Positions 39,543-58,072 of a stretch of 64,000 bases of DNA are shown here, piece after piece. Source of the DNA: Siniperca chuatsi (lineage: Eukaryota > Chordata > Actinopteri > Centrarchiformes > Sinipercidae); the NCBI RefSeq assembly GCF_020085105.1, contig NC_058053.1, positions 15,586,888 to 15,650,887 of the forward strand, in the 5' to 3' direction. Both the position numbers and the translations under genes were made by a program. The first letter of the stretch is position 1; each line of letters starts with the position of its first letter. A model generated the notes under the pieces. The model made no database searches. It was given only the letters and a program-made list of their open reading frames with translations, and was not told the origin of the DNA.

Positions 39543-39900
39543 GATTCATATTTGATAACTGAAATATCTCAATATCAACACATCAACGCAGTGAACAGCT
39601 TGCGGCCCATCGTGGCGTGCCGTGCAGGGGGGGCTTTCTTCATGGATCCAGGAGGCACCGGGCTGCTGCTGCAGTAGCGACTGAGGAGGAGGAGGAGGAG
39701 GAGGAGGAGGAAGGGAGGGGGGAGCAGAAAGAAGGCGGTGGCCAGGCAGCTACTGGAAGGCAACGGGCAGACTCCTCCTCGATGAGCACAAACGTATCCT
39801 TCCTCCCTCCTGGACCACAGGAAGCCCGTGCAGGTGACTTCAAAGGCATGGCTGGAAGATCACATCAACCAGAAACAGACCGGAAATGACCCGGTGACAC
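39543..39900 (-). promoter_or_regulatory. adam23 5' UTR and promoter region
   Basis: This GC-rich, CpG-containing block lies just upstream of the adam23 start. It includes a GAG/CTC run (39682-39712) that reads as a pyrimidine tract on the transcript. The GC content drops sharply beyond 39900. The start site is not defined. Confidence 0.5.
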
Positions 39901-40167
39901 TGACACTGATGGTCACACACGAGTAAAATAAAAGTATTAATTCAGCACAGACACTGGGATTTTTTGTTATGATTATAAGCAAACGCACGAAAATATATAT
40001 AAACATATATAAAAAACATTCAACCAAATTGTATGACTTAATGTTTTAGTTATTGTAGTAATATATAACAAAATACATAACAAATAATAAATATAAATAT
40101 GTTTTAGGATAGGGTATAAGGATTTAGCTACTTCGTTTATTCTCGTGGTTATAACTGGTCTGCCCCT

Positions 40168-40555
40168 CAGTGGTAGAAAAACTACTGAGATCTAATAGCA
40201 ATACCACATTGTAAAAATATTCCATTTTAAGATATTATTCCAAGTACTGCATTTTTTTATTACAGTGTTACAATGCAAAGACAGCACAAAAACAGACAGA
40301 AAGTCAAAAGTAACCAAATTTTTGCCTACTTTTCTAACTGATACATAAATGGGTAAGCAGCATTTTAATGATTTAGCTGGTTAAAGCAAAGTTAACTACT
40401 TTATTTACTGTTGTTGGGTGGTTTAACCTATACCAGTGTATCATATTGTAGATGATCATATGTTTTGTATGTAAAATCTTGATATTCAAAGTAACTAGTA
40501 ACTACTAGATGTCAAATAAATGTAGTGGAGTAAAAAGTACATTATCCCCCTCTAA
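40168..40555. repeat. hAT-like MITE, family A, copy 3 (degenerate)
   Basis: It starts CAGTGGTAGAAAAACTAC and includes GATCATATGTTTTGTATGTA and AAAGTAACTAGTAACTACTA in the family order. The right end is lost. Confidence 0.55.
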
Positions 40556-40737
40556 AATGTCATGAAGCAGAAGTAGATCTGCTTCATGACATTTCTTGAA
40601 ATCTTTTTAATAATTAATAATTACTGCAACTCTACAACATTTTATAGTCCTATATGTTTTGATAGAAAAACAGACCACAGTAGCAAAGTGCTGTACTCAC
40701 TGTAGGGATCAGGAAAGTATATTGATTTTTCCAATAG

Positions 40738-40973
40738 GCTTTTTGACTTGTCATAGTAGGGAAAGTACAGGTGTTACTAACAACATTAACGATGGCTCTG
40801 TTCCATTCAAGTGTCCCAGTAAGCCGTGACAGTGTGACAGTGAGCCAGCAGGCACAATACCAGCACCCTGAAACTGAAGCAGCTAAATGGAATTTAGCCA
40901 TCATTAATTTTATTATTCGCACCTGTGATTTTCCTACTGTGCCATGTCAAAATGTCTTCCATTAAAAAGGTCT
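40738..40973. repeat. Inverted-repeat MITE, family B, copy 3
   Basis: TTTTTGACTTGTCATAGTAG faces CTACTGTGCCATGTCAAAAT, and the centre has GTGACAGTGTGACAGTGAGC. The left outer arm is shortened and the right arm ends at AAAAAGGTCTA. Confidence 0.7.
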
Positions 40974-41378
40974 ATATAGTACATCAGGCCAATTTTGACC
41001 TACTGACCATAATCTTATAGGTCTAGTCATCCACCTCAGAAATGTATGAAGGAGATCTCTCACAAATCACAGCTACATAAAAGCTGAACTAATTCTACAT
41101 CTACATTTTTCTTGTCACATTTTATTTATATAATGCATATAAAGTCACATTTGTTTCCTCAAGTTATTCTGCTTTAAAAGGCCAACTCCGTCCCAGAGTT
41201 TCTCCTATCATTGTAACGGTAAGGTAAGCTCAACCCATCAAAAAAGTTTTCATTAATCCTATATGTATATGGGTTAATTGTTGTATGTAGGATTTTAGTG
41301 ACAGAATGCCTTAAATGATTTTATATTGGCTGTTCTGCACTGACAGAACACATTTGTAAAGGTAACACTGGATGGAGC

Positions 41379-41571
41379 TTTCCCCACAGCAAACATTTTT
41401 GACTGGTCAAACACAATGATGTACACAATGTTAACTAATGATCTTAGTAATGACTGCATTGCATTTACAGTGCTTGCTATTGTGAATGTTAAAGTCATGG
41501 TTAATGTTATAAGTTGCACCTGTGATTTTCCTGCCATTACAAGTCAAATTGTCTGCTGTGAAAAAGGTCTA
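41379..41571. repeat. Inverted-repeat MITE, family B, copy 4
   Basis: Left CCCCACAGCAAACATTTTTG faces right CAAATTGTCTGCTGTGAAAA. The centre differs from the other three copies. Confidence 0.55.
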
Positions 41572-43773
41572 TCCACTTAACTTGGCATGAGATATTTAGT
41601 CAGTCTCAGCAGTATGGACTCTTGACACCATTATTCCAAAAACACTGGCATCAGTGGTGACCCATAAAAACGTGATTCAAACTTTAGGTACCATGTATGT
41701 TATCTCTTCCACATGGGTAGAAAGTGTTTTAGTGCCACAGTTGAGCCACTAAATGTAAAATGCTATGAGTGATTCGTGGATCTGAACCCTGCTTGTTAAG
41801 ACAGTACGTGAGGAAAAGCATGAATGCTGGTGTTCAAGTAATGATGATTGCTCCATTAAGTTTCCTTAGTCCTCCAAGTGAGGACACTTAGTGTGCTCTC
41901 TCCAGTTAGTCTCTTTTTGAGATATCCGCAAGGAAGACTGTGTGACATGGGCCGTGGACTATAATCAGTGCATGGCATGACTTGTAGGTTTGATTGTCTA
42001 CACAGATTACACACACACGCGGCTATTGGAGGATGAGACAGCTCCCCCCTCAGGGCTGAACTGTCCACAGAGGGATGAGATGGTCATTTTGGGTCGCTGG
42101 AGATCAAGACAACTGAGACGAGGCGGTCAGGCGATCTGATAAAAATGAAAAGGGAGGGATGAGTAAGCAGCAGAGTCCACATGAACGGTCCAAGTCTTTG
42201 TTAGTTCATCCTGCATCAGTTTGGGGAAAGTTGCTGTTAAATTTGACTCGTTTAATAGCAACTAATTTCTCTTCTACAAAGGTCAGCTGATTAAAACTTC
42301 TGTAGTAATTTACTGCTACTTTACCTGTAGTATATAACATGATTTACTTCTTGTTCAGGATATAAAGGGTACATCCATAATGACCCACACAGAAGAGGAA
42401 GTTAAAATGTTGAAAAGAAGCTCTGGCTATGTGTGGCAGCACTGATGTAGACATTTGTCTCAATTGTTCTCTGCAATTTATTATTTAGGCAGAAAAGACA
42501 GCTGTATTTCTTGCATGAACAGCTCATTACATTCATATTGGACATTTTTGCAGCACAGGCTTTACTTCCAATGCCAGTTCAGTGTCAATGTATTTTCTGT
42601 ACAATGTCTTCTGCTGCTCTGGTGGAGTCTCAGTTTGTGCATTAGACTTCTATCTTGTTAATTTTTAACAGAAGGCCTGTGTTACAAACTGGGGCATGCA
42701 GTTTTTATAGAGGTGGGCATTTACCAGGCAGTATGTTGCACTATGGGACGTGTAGGATCAAGCATTTTGGATCTTGACTCATATAAGGAACTGAAAGTCA
42801 TGATATTTCTCCATATTATATATTTCCATATTATACAGTAACATAATATTTATCCCTATACTGTATATCTCCATATTAGGCCTATATCTCAGCCTCTGCT
42901 GTATCAATTTGGACCATTCTTTATTTTTGTTTTTTTGTCTCACAAGTCTCCCAACTTTATGGAAGTGCCATAGTAAATCACTAAATAATTTAAAAAAACG
43001 CTGGCACAACACAACCCTGCATTTGCACAATCAACATCAATGTCATGTCTGGAGATAGGGTTGACACTGGATTTATTGTTTTAGCAAGGTCTTAAATCAA
43101 GGAGGTAAGTGCTTTGTAAGATGAAAGAAAATGCAGAAACAAAAGGCAGATGACAGCACCAAATAAACTTCCCCTTAGCTGGCCCTACCCACTGCCGGAA
43201 GAAATTTGTGCATTTTAGGAGAAAATCTACTTTGTGTCAACAAAAAAATCTGCAAGATTTAAAACTTTAACGTTTACTCACTGGGGGGGAAAGCGTGCGC
43301 TGAGGGTTTTTTTCCCCCTGCTGTTATGAAAAGCAGCCGCAGCTCCTCTGAATGAATGCATTCTTCATTCCGTGCGGGTGACCAATAACTTTTCTTCATT
43401 CTGTGGTCTATGTTTGACGCGTCAGCCGGGCGCGCCCACTGCACATCTCTGTACCAAGACTTTAGTTTGGATGGATTCACGGAAAGACTACACATGCTGC
43501 AGAAATGGGAAGTCACAGACTGGGCCCAGCAAAGACGGAGCTAAAAGGCTAAATTAGCAGTCACTTTCATCCGGGAGCTGTCGGTGTTTTGACCCAAATA
43601 CTAATAAAAGGGAGCACTGCACTTTTAGGTGAGCGATGCACTCTCTTCTTCAACTCTAAAAAGAACTACATGTTTAGTTTGCCAATAGTGTGTATGTGGC
43701 ACTTACTGTACTATAAACTATCATTTCCTATTCGACAGGCTAGATGTTTGTTATATAAACAATGTTTCTGCGT

Positions 43774-44290
43774 TGTTTACTGAGATTTTTATGTATATAT
43801 AGTAGCCCGCTTATTTATACAAGACACTGTATACTTCTTTTTTATTTGTTGATTGCACTGATTCTGCATTCAGCATTTTGTCAGCATTTAGTTTCTAGTC
43901 TTAGTAATAGTCCTTTTTTTTTTACAGTTATTGTCCAGTCTAATGGTTGTCTGTCCAGTAAATTTACTGTTTACCCCTTTCTCTTTGATATTTAGGTTCA
44001 AGTCCTATTTTTATTGTTGTTCTATTAGTTGGATAGATTTTGTTTAGTAACAAGTTTATCTTTTGTTTACTGAGATATTAATATCTGCATTGGCTTTTTA
44101 ATACGTATTATTTATTTGTTGATTGCACTGATTCTGCATACAGCATTTTGTCCATGTAGTCTTTAACATTTTCTGTCTGGTCTGATGGTACTCTATGAAG
44201 TTACAGATCTGTCTTTTTTAACCTTGTTTTCTTTTTTCTCTTTGAGATTGAGATTTAATTCATATTCATAATGTTGTTTTGGTAGTTTAA
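43774..44290. repeat. Diverged tandem duplication, unit about 270-290 bp
   Basis: TGTTTACTGAGAT occurs at 43774 and 44064. TTTATTTGTTGATTGCACTG followed by ATTCTGCAT occurs at 43841 and 44111. The later blocks (a CCAGTCTAATGG / CTGGTCTGATGG pair, then TCTCTTTGA) also recur in the same order. No homology to the other families was recognised. Confidence 0.7.
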
Positions 44291-45038
44291 GACCTCCTTT
44301 TCATTATATTGTCTACTTAAACTTCTGTTTTTCAGAGTTTATTAATAGGCTATATATGAATACATTTGTATTGTGCAATGAAGACTAAAAACAGTTCAAT
44401 AAAAACAACAGTGTGACTCACGTCAGATCACAAAGTTGTGGTAAAGTTGCTTTTAATCTGGCTTGAGTAAAATTGTCCATAGTCCCCATTCTGGCCTTGA
44501 TAATGATACAAACATTGGTGATATGTGAAAAAATTTAACCTTTCACCCAGTTACTTGGTTGGTGATAACCTTGGAAAAGATGAACAATGAAATACACAAG
44601 TGCTTTTTTTCATCCTGATGTTAAAATTGTGCTATAAATTTTGTAACAATATGGTATTTGCCAGTTCTTCCATGTTCAATGACAGAGCAAACAATCTGAC
44701 TCATACTATGGGGGCTCTTTCTGCCTCATCTGTGGGGCATCTCACTGTCCACATTGTTGATCCAAATGGATGTTGACACTATGTTCCAGGGTTACTCAGG
44801 ACACACCCAGTCTTAACTTCAACACAGGAACTGAATTATCTGAAAGGGGGACAGGGCAGGCAACAGGATCCTTCTGGAGAACATCCCAGCATAATCACAA
44901 ACAGTGTGAGGTGAGAGAACATGTGCTATAGGCTGATTATAACGCATGGAGATTTACGTGCGTTTACAGATCATCTTAAAGGAATGCATCTCATCATGAG
45001 CTTTTCCTTCCTACCACAGAGGTTGCATCCCTGCAACA

Positions 45039-46118
45039 ATGGGTGATTCCAGTGAGGACTATGGAAACTACACCTATGAATACTACCTGGAGTACGGCGA
45101 CTTGGAAGAACTTAAAGTAGACCACAGTCAGAAGGAAGCTATGCACATTATCTCAGTGGTCATCTACATTATTTCCTTTGTGCTTGGTCTGATTGGAAAT
45201 GGAACTGTCATTTGGGTCACAGCGTTTAAAAGCAAAAAGACTGTCAACAGTGTTTGGTTGCTCAATCTAGCCATTGCAGACTTCGTATTTGTGCTTTTTC
45301 TACCCTTCTACATTGATTACATACTGCGGGAATTCCACTGGGACTTTGGTGTGGTCATGTGTAAGCTTAACTCATTTGTGTCCGTGATGAACATGTATGC
45401 CAGTGTGCTCTTTCTCACAGTGCTCAGTGTAGACAGATATGTTTCTCTGGTCCACTTCAACTGGTCTCAGAGGTATCGCACTGTAGAGAGAGCCTGGGTT
45501 GTGTGTGGTTGCATATGGGTGCTAGCTGCCGCCCTGAGCTGCCCTGCACTGATTTTTCGTGACACCATGCGCTTACATGACAAGGTACTGTGCTTCAACA
45601 ACTTCCACGCACAGGACGGGCATACGGCGGTCATGAGACACATCATAATAGTGGCCATTCGTACCACCGTGGGCTTCCTTTTGCCTTTTACTGCTATATG
45701 TGTAACAGGCATACTTCTGACAATCAAAGTGAATCAATCTGGGGGCTCGGTTCGGCTGTCCAGCTTCTCCAAAACAGTCTCTGCAGTAATTCTGGCCTTC
45801 TTTTTATGCTGGGCACCTTTTCATACTTTTAGCTTGATGGAGTTATCCATACATTCCTCATTACACCTACATACCATACTGAGAGCTGGCTTTCCTCTCG
45901 CCACCAGCTTAGGCTTTTTTAACAGCTGCATTAACCCCCTGCTGTATATGCTCCTTGGCAAAAAAGTGCGTCATATCCTGAAGCGTGCATGCCTGGACAT
46001 AACTAAGAGTTCACTGAGAGAGCTCAGCCAGTCAATCTCTGCCACTGAGATGGAGTCTGTGCCAGGAGTTCACCAAGACAGTGTCCCAGAGGAGCCTGTG
46101 GAGTCATCAACTCTATGA
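45039..46118 (+). CDS. cmklr2: Chemerin-like receptor 2 (GPR1), class A GPCR
   Basis: A 359-residue, seven-helix receptor is encoded in one coding exon. The acceptor cttcctaccacag (45007-45019) precedes 19 nt of leader and the ATG. The N-terminus is acidic and Tyr-rich with one glycosylation site (NYT, residue 10). TM1 spans about 36-60. The conserved pair is C108-C185, DRY is at 132-134, the CWAP motif of TM6 is at about 257-260, and NPLLY of TM7 is at 299-303. The tail is Ser/Glu-rich. Matches to human GPR1 include KKTV, LNLAIADF, FHWxFG, ASVxFLTV, FRDT and the GxPLxT of TM7. The family binds chemerin; CMKLR1 is the alternative identity but fits less well. It lies between adam23 and ndufs1, as expected for this gene. 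Confidence 0.9.
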   Translation: MGDSSEDYGNYTYEYYLEYGDLEELKVDHSQKEAMHIISVVIYIISFVLGLIGNGTVIWVTAFKSKKTVNSVWLLNLAIADFVFVLFLPFYIDYILREFHWDFGVVMCKLNSFVSVMNMYASVLFLTVLSVDRYVSLVHFNWSQRYRTVERAWVVCGCIWVLAAALSCPALIFRDTMRLHDKVLCFNNFHAQDGHTAVMRHIIIVAIRTTVGFLLPFTAICVTGILLTIKVNQSGGSVRLSSFSKTVSAVILAFFLCWAPFHTFSLMELSIHSSLHLHTILRAGFPLATSLGFFNSCINPLLYMLLGKKVRHILKRACLDITKSSLRELSQSISATEMESVPGVHQDSVPEEPVESSTL

Positions 46119-46946
46119 TTACAACCATCCTCAGACTGCAGTGGTTGTCCATGAAAAACTTGAGGGTAAGACTTGCTATTACATTAGCGTCAAAGTGGAG
46201 GATTATCATAGCTGTCCTTTCCAGCTGTAGTGTTAAGATTTTCCTATTTTGTTTCATTTGGACAGAGTTATGCGTAATTACTTTAAATGGAAAAGCTGAG
46301 TAGAACTGTGTATAACGTGCACATGGAGTTAGTATCTTTTCATTTATTTTTCAAGTGATTTGCAGAGAGAGAGAGGAAAGATACAATTAAAGCTGAAACA
46401 GCTGATTAGTTGATCAATGGAAAATTAGTTGGCAACTATTTTGATAATCAATTAATCATTTAAATCATCTTAAAAATAAAAATCCCAAGCATTCTCTGGT
46501 TCCAGCTTCTCAATTGTGATGATTTGCTGCTTGAATTTCTTTGTCTTCTAAAATAGTAAACTGAATATCTTTTGGTTTTGGACTGTCGCTAGGATAAAGC
46601 AAGCAATTTGAAGACGTCCCCGTGGGCTCTAGAAAATTGTGATAGACATTTTTCACTATTTCTTAGACCAAGAAAAACATGGACAGATGAATCAATAATG
46701 AAAGTAATCGTTAGTAGCAGCCTTATATCAAATGCATCATATTTACTGAACTTTTAATTGTTGTACTCTTGAAGCATGACATCTTTGGTTCTTAGAGATG
46801 AGATATGTTGCATATTATGTTTTTATACAGTTTTATACTAGCTGCTAGTCACCTATTAATGTATTGTACCATTTTTAAACTAGTTGAGAGTTGTATAAAT
46901 GTTTTATTCTAATATATTCCAAGTAAATAGTATATATCTTAATAAA
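46119..46946 (+). other. cmklr2 3' UTR with polyadenylation signal
   Basis: The stop codon is followed by a ~820 bp UTR that contains a family C element (46391-46728) and ends at AATAAA (46941-46946). The end is inferred from the signal alone. Confidence 0.55.
46391..46728. repeat. Inverted-repeat MITE, family C, copy 3, in the cmklr2 3' UTR
   Basis: AGCTGAAACAGCTGATTAGT, GTTCCAGCTTCTCAATTGTG and AATTGTGATAGACATTTTTC match copy 1 closely. The right end is TCAATAATGAAAGTAATCGT followed by TAGTAGCAGC. Confidence 0.7.
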
Positions 46947-47260
46947 TTTCTTCTTCTGAACTGCTGTACGTTTTATATTGTCTGACGTGATGTTAGAAGA
47001 GTCTGTCATAGTACCCTCATTAAAAAGTAGGCTTTGATGTTTTATGTACACACAGACTGGATTTCCAGGTGGGTTTACAAAGGGCTAGTAAGTATACACC
47101 AGCCTGACATAAATCCAGATGTGAATATAATTCCACTTCCTGAGTGTCTGTTTACAAATTCAGTGTCATTTCTGTTAATTCCTGATATTTCTTTATAGTC
47201 AACTCTGAAGGATTACATAAGGAGTACCATCCTGTGACTGGAAGGTTGCTGAATTGAATC

Positions 47261-47853
47261 CAGTGGTGGAAAGTAACTACATTTACTCAAGTACTGTACT
47301 TAAGTTCAATTTTGAGGTACTTGTACTTGAGTATTTCCATTTTATGCTACTTTATAATTCAACTCCACTACACAATTCAGAGGGGAATATTGTACTTTTT
47401 ACACCACTACATTTATTTGATAACTTTAGTTACTAGTTACTTTGCAGATTCAGATTAATAATATAAATTATAATCAATAAATAAATTAGGATGTATTATT
47501 ATAGGTTAAGATAAGACTTTATTGATGCCTTGGTGAAATTCACAAGCTACCTGTCAGTATATAGGCCTATAGTAAAAAATAAGCTCCACCTTTACCAGCT
47601 ACAACATTAAAGGTATGTATATATTAATGCATCAATAATTATAACACAATAATATAATATACATTATTCTGAAATGGGTCATTCCGTATAATGAGTACTT
47701 TTACTTTTTGTGCTTTATGTATATTTTGATGGTAATACTTTTGTTCTTTTACTTTAGTAGGATTTTGAATGCAGGATTTATACTTTTAACAGAGTATTTC
47801 TAAACTGTGGTATTGTTACTTTTACTTAAAGTAAACATTTTACCCTCCTTCAA
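47261..47853. mobile_element. hAT-like MITE, family A, copy 4, with a nested LINE tail
   Basis: The left end CAGTGGTGGAAAGTAACTAC and the AGTACTGTACTTAAG block are well kept. The right end is worn (TTTTACCCTCCTTCAACAAC). At 47505-47560 a segment ATAAGACTTTATTGATGCCT is the reversed tail of a LINE, so the element itself was hit. Confidence 0.75.
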
Positions 47854-48906
47854 CAACTACAATCAGCATGCCCTCATGGCACTTTATGGACAACTCCAGT
47901 GGACCTGTTGTGACCCTCCATCTTTTGAATTACGTGCTCTTTAAATTGGCTCATTAAAGGCTGAAAAACTGCTGTTACTGCCACAGTTTGTCACAAATAG
48001 GTGTAGAAGATGAGATGGGTATCTGTTTAAGGAGAGGTTATGGTTAGTGCTGAATGCCTGTAGGATTACATTAGTCAGTATTTACAGCAAAGTAGCCTTC
48101 CTCTATGTGGATTATGGTATACAGGATTACTTAATCCGTGACGCAGCACAATATCAAGACAGTGCGCAATCTCGCAGCCAGTCTCAGGAGGACAAACACT
48201 GGCAAGGTAAGTAACTGGTCACCGTAGTGTTTAGGAAATATTATTAAGTATGTAGATAATTTATAGTGTGGACACAACTGCTAAATGAACGTTAGAAATA
48301 TCTTCTTAAAACGGAATAAACTGGTAAAGTTATCCGGCTGGAATTCTGTTGACGTTATATGTTACGTTAGCTTGTTTGTAGCAAGGTATGCTAAATCTGT
48401 GGGTTGAGATTTAACGTTACAAACGTTAAAATACTGCTTCGCGCGGTGGCAGTTGGTGTTTATCATGGAGTGACGTTAGAATGTAACAATGCCGCGAGCT
48501 AACACAGTCAGCTAACGATAAATTACATCAATATTTGCTAACTAACGTTAGCTTGGTACACTATTAATAACGTTACCTACAATTAGTTTGATATTTCGTC
48601 AAATTTCCAACGTTATGCGGGATGTCAAAACATGACATTTATGTATACCTGTCGAGTCTTGTAAAGTGCATCCTGAATACTATAGACATATTGTTTTTAA
48701 ATACGTCGCAGCATAAATTGGCAGCCTCGGCGTTAGCTATACCTCTGTTTTTGTTTTGGTGGTCACATAGACGCTTTGCGGTTCTCCAGGTTTAAAATCA
48801 CGCACCAACTTTGAATATCTTAAAGCGTTGTCGACGCTTGAAAACATTTGTCAACCAGAGAAGCTAGACCTTACACGTGATGTTGCCTCTCTGCCTCTCT
48901 TGCAGC
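47854..48906 (+). promoter_or_regulatory. ndufs1 promoter, non-coding exon 1 and intron 1
   Basis: A 5' UTR exon ends GGCAAG|gtaagt at 48205. The next exon opens at 48906, one base before the ATG, after ctctcttgcag. Intron 1 is rich in ACGTTA/TAACGT hexamers between 48288 and 48620. The transcription start is probably near 48100-48180. Confidence 0.55.
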
Positions 48907-55085
<6,179 letters not shown>

Positions 55086-55537
55086 AGCGCAATGGATAGC
55101 CATCCAAACCTTGAAAAAAAACATTTATACGCACAACTCTGCTATTTGCACAGTCCTAGAAATGTATTTATTTGCACTTGTGTTTTACTATAGTAAATGT
55201 TTTACTATAGTGGATGCCTCATCATCTGTACACATTATGAAACTAACATACTTTACTAACCTGCAGAAACATGTGTATGTGCTACTTGCAGAGTGAATAT
55301 GTGAGTTTAGGTTTAAATCTCCAGAGATGCACCTCTGAAAGTTTATGTTTTCACCTGTTAGGACATTAACATTTTAGTAGGTGTGACCAAAGGTTTAAAA
55401 TCCTTATCCTTCAAAGGTAAATCAAGTATCTTGTCTTCCTGTAAAATGACCAACATTAAAAGTGTTAAGATAATATTTTCCTAAAGGTATATAAGTATAT
55501 AGTATTACAAGTGTAGCTATTTGTTATATTTAATAAA
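55086..55537 (+). other. ndufs1 3' UTR
   Basis: It follows the TAA at 55083-55085. A canonical AATAAA at 55532-55537 is the likely polyadenylation signal. Confidence 0.6.
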
Positions 55538-58043
55538 CTAGTTTTCTGTAGCAAGCCTAATGAATCTTTGCAAACCCCCTATTTAAGTTTGTGCTCTTAT
55601 TAAAAAAAAAAAAAAAAGTTAAAAGTATCAAAATATGTGCTGGTTACATGCATGGTACTGTCCTGTTTTGGTGTGAAACTGAGTCAACTTTTCCGTTCTC
55701 GAGCTCCTGTATGTGCTTGACACGTGGTCCATCATCAGGGAACAGCCGGCAACAGTGGCAGTAGGGCTGGTAACTCATTCATATGGAAGACGATAGCCGT
55801 GGTCCAGGTGGATTTTACACTAATACTTTGCTGGACCTCTCAGTTAATGTGATTTAACTCAATTGCTTTAAATGTGAAAAATGCAAACCGCACTGTCCTT
55901 CACACAAACTGTAATTTCTTTCATAAAGAGATTTACATGACACTTCTACATTGTAGGGGTGTTTAACAAAGTTCAATTTCCAATATGGTAGGAGAGGTTG
56001 TTGTTGTTGAACGGATTGTTGTCATGTCCCCGCAGTGCCTGTAGTGGTGCTGTGAGGAGTCTGCTGTGGATCCAACAAAAATCCTCAGCAGCCTACCTAC
56101 TGCTTGTAATTTGCTGTGGATAGCCTATATTTACATGCATCCTTATTTCAAGATATACCGAGCTCGATGAAGATAACTGTTACTATCCTGTCTCGAATAT
56201 CGATGTACAAATAGCCTAGCTGATTCTAATAGACATTTCGGCCGTCTATCTGGAGCGAATACCTTACACAGCCCATACCAATTCAAGGTAAGCGAAATCG
56301 TATACAGCCTCGGTCTCGACTTCTGAGTGTACCGTTTTGCACTGGCTTCAATCGGCCAGGCGTTCAACTAGAGGTCGCTGTGCTATCGAAGCTAAGAGGC
56401 CTCCTATTAATGACTCATTTATTTTATAACTTGTGATCTGATTAAAGCACTCAGTGCCTTACGTAGGTGTGGGGAGTTATGTAACGTCGACAGTTTTAAG
56501 TCCTGTAGCCTGCTAATGTCACATTATGTAACGATAGTGGCTATAATTCATATCGATTATTACGGAGGCCTTCGGGGACAGGCCTTAAGCCTCGTATGTA
56601 GACCCTTTGTTTGGAAGTATTTAGCCATAAATGTATCATGTTTTAATACACTAAAATCCCACGACTTGGGCTGATCAATTATGGCTTGTATTTATGATTA
56701 CGCTTGCATTTTTCTAAATAAAACTAAACTGAAAATAGACCTTTTTTACAGTGCTGCCATTTGCTTATGTTTCCGTTTCCTGGTTAGCTACCGCCTACTA
56801 ATTTGTGTTTTTAGCTTTGACAGCTTGTTAGCTCGCTAACTAGCAAATTTGAATTTTCGTGTGTGGTCTATGTTGACAAGATGTATTTCTGATTGAAGAT
56901 GGATAAAGTTCTGTCTTTTGGATTAGTACACGGGTGTATGTTACACGTAGATACGTTTACATTTTCATAGTGTAAAGTTTCACATCTGTTCATCTGCTAC
57001 AAGCTAATGTTGGCGAGCTAGCTCCCCGGACTCAACTGGTAGTTCCGCTAGCTAATGTTAGTCACCGTTTGCTGCCTTCCCGGTTCTCCGTATCTAACTA
57101 GCTTAGCTTGTTAACGTTAACCCAGGCTGATATAAATGACACTTGGCCAACCTGTCCTTATGTGTCCAACATGTACCTCAGCTGTCAGAACTAACTTGAA
57201 AACACAATTAAAAATGTAGCCGCTAAGCTACTACTGAAGCTGGGCAGCTAACGCTACAATTATCGATAAAGTGTATTGAGATATACCTGTAGCATCCTAT
57301 TTGTATGTTTGATTATTATGAAGAGTCACATTTAAAAAAAAAAAAAAAAAAAAACAGTGTTCGTGTTTATCGTTGAATGAGAAAAACGACGTTTTGATGG
57401 AGTGTTCAGCTAGTCTTGTAACGATGCCTACACACTAACAAGTGTCTGTTTTCTAGCTTTTATCTTTGTCATGCAGACTGCTGGCATGCAATATACTGTT
57501 TTACCACCATCATATTATCTTTTAAGTGCTAGCTTGAAGGATAATTGAATGGACTGTTGTGTAAAATGACATATTCTCTGTTTACCACCCGTTTCTCAAT
57601 GATAGAGTTTAACACTGAAAATTAGAGGGTGAGAAAGCAACTAGTCAATATTCAGAGGCAAAGTTTGTCTAGAGACTATAATGTTCTCAAGGAAATATTT
57701 AAATTGCAGAACAATATTTATTTTTCATAGCACATACACTCGTATAATAGTTTAATGAACAAGCAATGATGAATTAAATCATTTGTAAGTCTTGGTCATT
57801 TGATACATAAGTCATTTAATTTTTCACATGACACCAAAATTATTTATGCAGTAAATTATATTGCATAATAATCCTGAATATTTATTCTCATTCAATACCT
57901 AAATTAGCTAAGGGTAAACAGTAACCTGTTATAGAGGTGACTATTTCCCTGCCTCTCAACCCTGTGTGTGCATGCATGTTTAACTCCTCAGTATGAAGTG
58001 TTAGTGATGAAATTCTTGGTTTTCCCTGACTTTATCCCATCAG
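55538..58043 (+). promoter_or_regulatory. Spacer, ino80d promoter and 5' UTR intron
   Basis: CpG-containing sequence lies at about 56150-56600 and 56800-57250. The second block is rich in GCTAGC/GTTAAC/AACGTTA motifs, like the start of ndufs1. An A-run of about 20 lies at 57333-57354. The coding exon opens at 58044, so at least one non-coding exon lies upstream, but I cannot place it. Confidence 0.4.
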
Positions 58044-58072
58044 CTGATGTTGTCAAGAACAAGAGTCACGTG

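Larger units (their letters stand above)
39901..44900. other. Spacer between adam23 and cmklr2
   Basis: These two genes diverge. The region holds a family A copy (40168-40555), two family B copies (40738-40973, 41379-41571) and a diverged local duplication (43774-44290). A GC-rich patch at about 43370-43640 ends in a GTGAGC donor and could be the cmklr2 first exon. No other gene is seen. Confidence 0.5.

Noticed and set aside
45467-45832. Antisense and shifted frames within cmklr2
   Set aside because: Shadows of the receptor frame, which has clear GPCR motifs throughout.
46119-48100. Search for EEF1B2 and its intronic snoRNAs, expected near cmklr2/ndufs1 in mammals
   Set aside because: No exon of that gene and no box C/D or H/ACA pattern could be supported here.
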